NCBI GenBank assembly: GCA_009668925.1
Contig: SBEK01000055.1
Span: 1-7,109, forward strand
Length of the DNA: 7,109 bases
Direction of reading: 5' to 3'
Source: Deltaproteobacteria bacterium
GTDB taxonomy: Bacteria; Desulfobacterota; Syntrophia; Syntrophales; Smithellaceae
A program made the translations under genes and the position numbers. The notes below the pieces were generated by a model, which saw only the letters and a list, made by a program, of their open reading frames with translations, was not told the origin of the DNA and did no database searches. This document shows, one piece after another, positions 6,680 to 7,109 of this stretch. Position 1 is the stretch's first letter. Each line of letters opens with the position of its first letter.

Positions 6680-7109
6680 ATTTTAAGGCGAATCGTACAT
6701 AAAGCATCCACTCTACCTGCGGATTTCCGCCTGTTCTTGGCCGCAACGTTCGTCTTCGGGTTTTCCCAGAGCATCGTCGATTCCACCTTCAATAATTTTC
6801 TCAACGAAACGTTTTCGATCAGCGACTGGCAGCGGGGCTTCATGGAACTGCCCAGAGAATTGCCGGGATTTCTCGTCATTTTCTTTGCCGCACTTTTCTT
6901 TTTTCTATGCTCCCGGAGGCTGGCGGTTCTGGCGAATCTGCTGTGCGCCTTCGGGATCTTGCTGATCGGTTTTGCCTCTCCGGGGTTTTCCGTGATGCTC
7001 GTCTGGCTGTTTATCTTCAGTGTCGGGCAGCACCTCTTCATTCCGTTGAACCAGAGCATCGGGATGGAGTTGGCCGTCAAGGGCCAGGAAGGAAAAAGGC
7101 TGGGGCAGT
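6680..7109 (+). CDS. Major facilitator superfamily transporter, N-terminal part
   Basis: An inner-membrane secondary transporter of the MFS type, cut by the right edge. The reading frame containing FRLFLAATFVFGFSQSIVD is open from 6665 to the end. Counting from ATT 6680, hydrophobic segments lie at about residues 16-34, 61-78, 80-100 and 102-123, which are the first four transmembrane helices. A short basic loop (CSRR, 77-80) joins helices 2 and 3, where MFS motif A normally lies. SDWQRGFMELPRELPGF (48-64) resembles a recurring MFS subgroup of anaerobic bacteria; the substrate is unknown. The start is unresolved because no ATG, GTG or TTG lies in frame before the first helix. ATT at 6680 is offered only because GGAGG precedes it; TTG at 6737 would cut into helix 1. 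A frameshift relative to the ATG at 6664 is another explanation. Confidence 0.8.
   Translation, partial: MLRRIVHKASTLPADFRLFLAATFVFGFSQSIVDSTFNNFLNETFSISDWQRGFMELPRELPGFLVIFFAALFFFLCSRRLAVLANLLCAFGILLIGFASPGFSVMLVWLFIFSVGQHLFIPLNQSIGMELAVKGQEGKRLGQ

Noticed and set aside
6640..7080. Minus-strand open frame opposite the MFS gene (146 codons)
   Set aside because: The plus strand shows clear transmembrane MFS coding. The minus frame is a basic, low-complexity shadow that would begin inside the MFS region and end in the terminator.

Overview
The window looks like chromosomal sequence from a Gram-negative, probably anaerobic bacterium of the former Deltaproteobacteria (Desulfobacterota, Syntrophales-like). 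This rests on overall protein flavour, moderate GC, strong AGGAG-type ribosome sites and the kind of MFS and RsbRD-like proteins present. It is an inference, not a phylogenetic result. There is no insertion sequence, CRISPR array, tRNA or rRNA. Most of the window is housekeeping.

Minus strand, read right to left. A near-consensus sigma-70 promoter (-35 TTGACA, 17-bp spacer, -10 TATAGA, at 5416-5388) drives a compact cluster: fmt (methionyl-tRNA formyltransferase), rsmB (16S rRNA m5C967 methyltransferase), a GloB-like metallo-beta-lactamase-fold hydrolase, and purC (SAICAR synthase). Gaps are about 40, 60 and 13 bp, so one operon is likely. After a 165-bp spacer comes a second minus-strand unit: a small TPR-like protein of unknown function whose stop codon overlaps the start of dnaJ (ATGA). 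dnaJ runs off the left edge of the window.

Plus strand. Back to back with the fmt promoter lies a second promoter (TTGTCA, 17 bp, TATATT) with a perfect inverted repeat at its expected transcription start. It leads into two tandem paralogous genes of 152 and 151 codons. Both encode soluble all-helical proteins that align without gaps at about 45% identity over 125 residues and resemble the stand-alone RsbRD N-terminal sensor domain family. They are the least explained genes here. After them come a hairpin, a copy of a dispersed palindromic repeat, a strong stem-loop terminator, and the beginning of an MFS transporter cut by the right edge. The transporter has no ATG, GTG or TTG at a sensible position in its frame.

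A 32-bp palindrome-cored repeat occurs twice, in opposite orientations: once in the leader of the TPR-like/dnaJ unit and once after the tandem pair. The copies agree at 27 of 32 positions and differ only by transitions. It is the main unexplained non-coding signal in the window.
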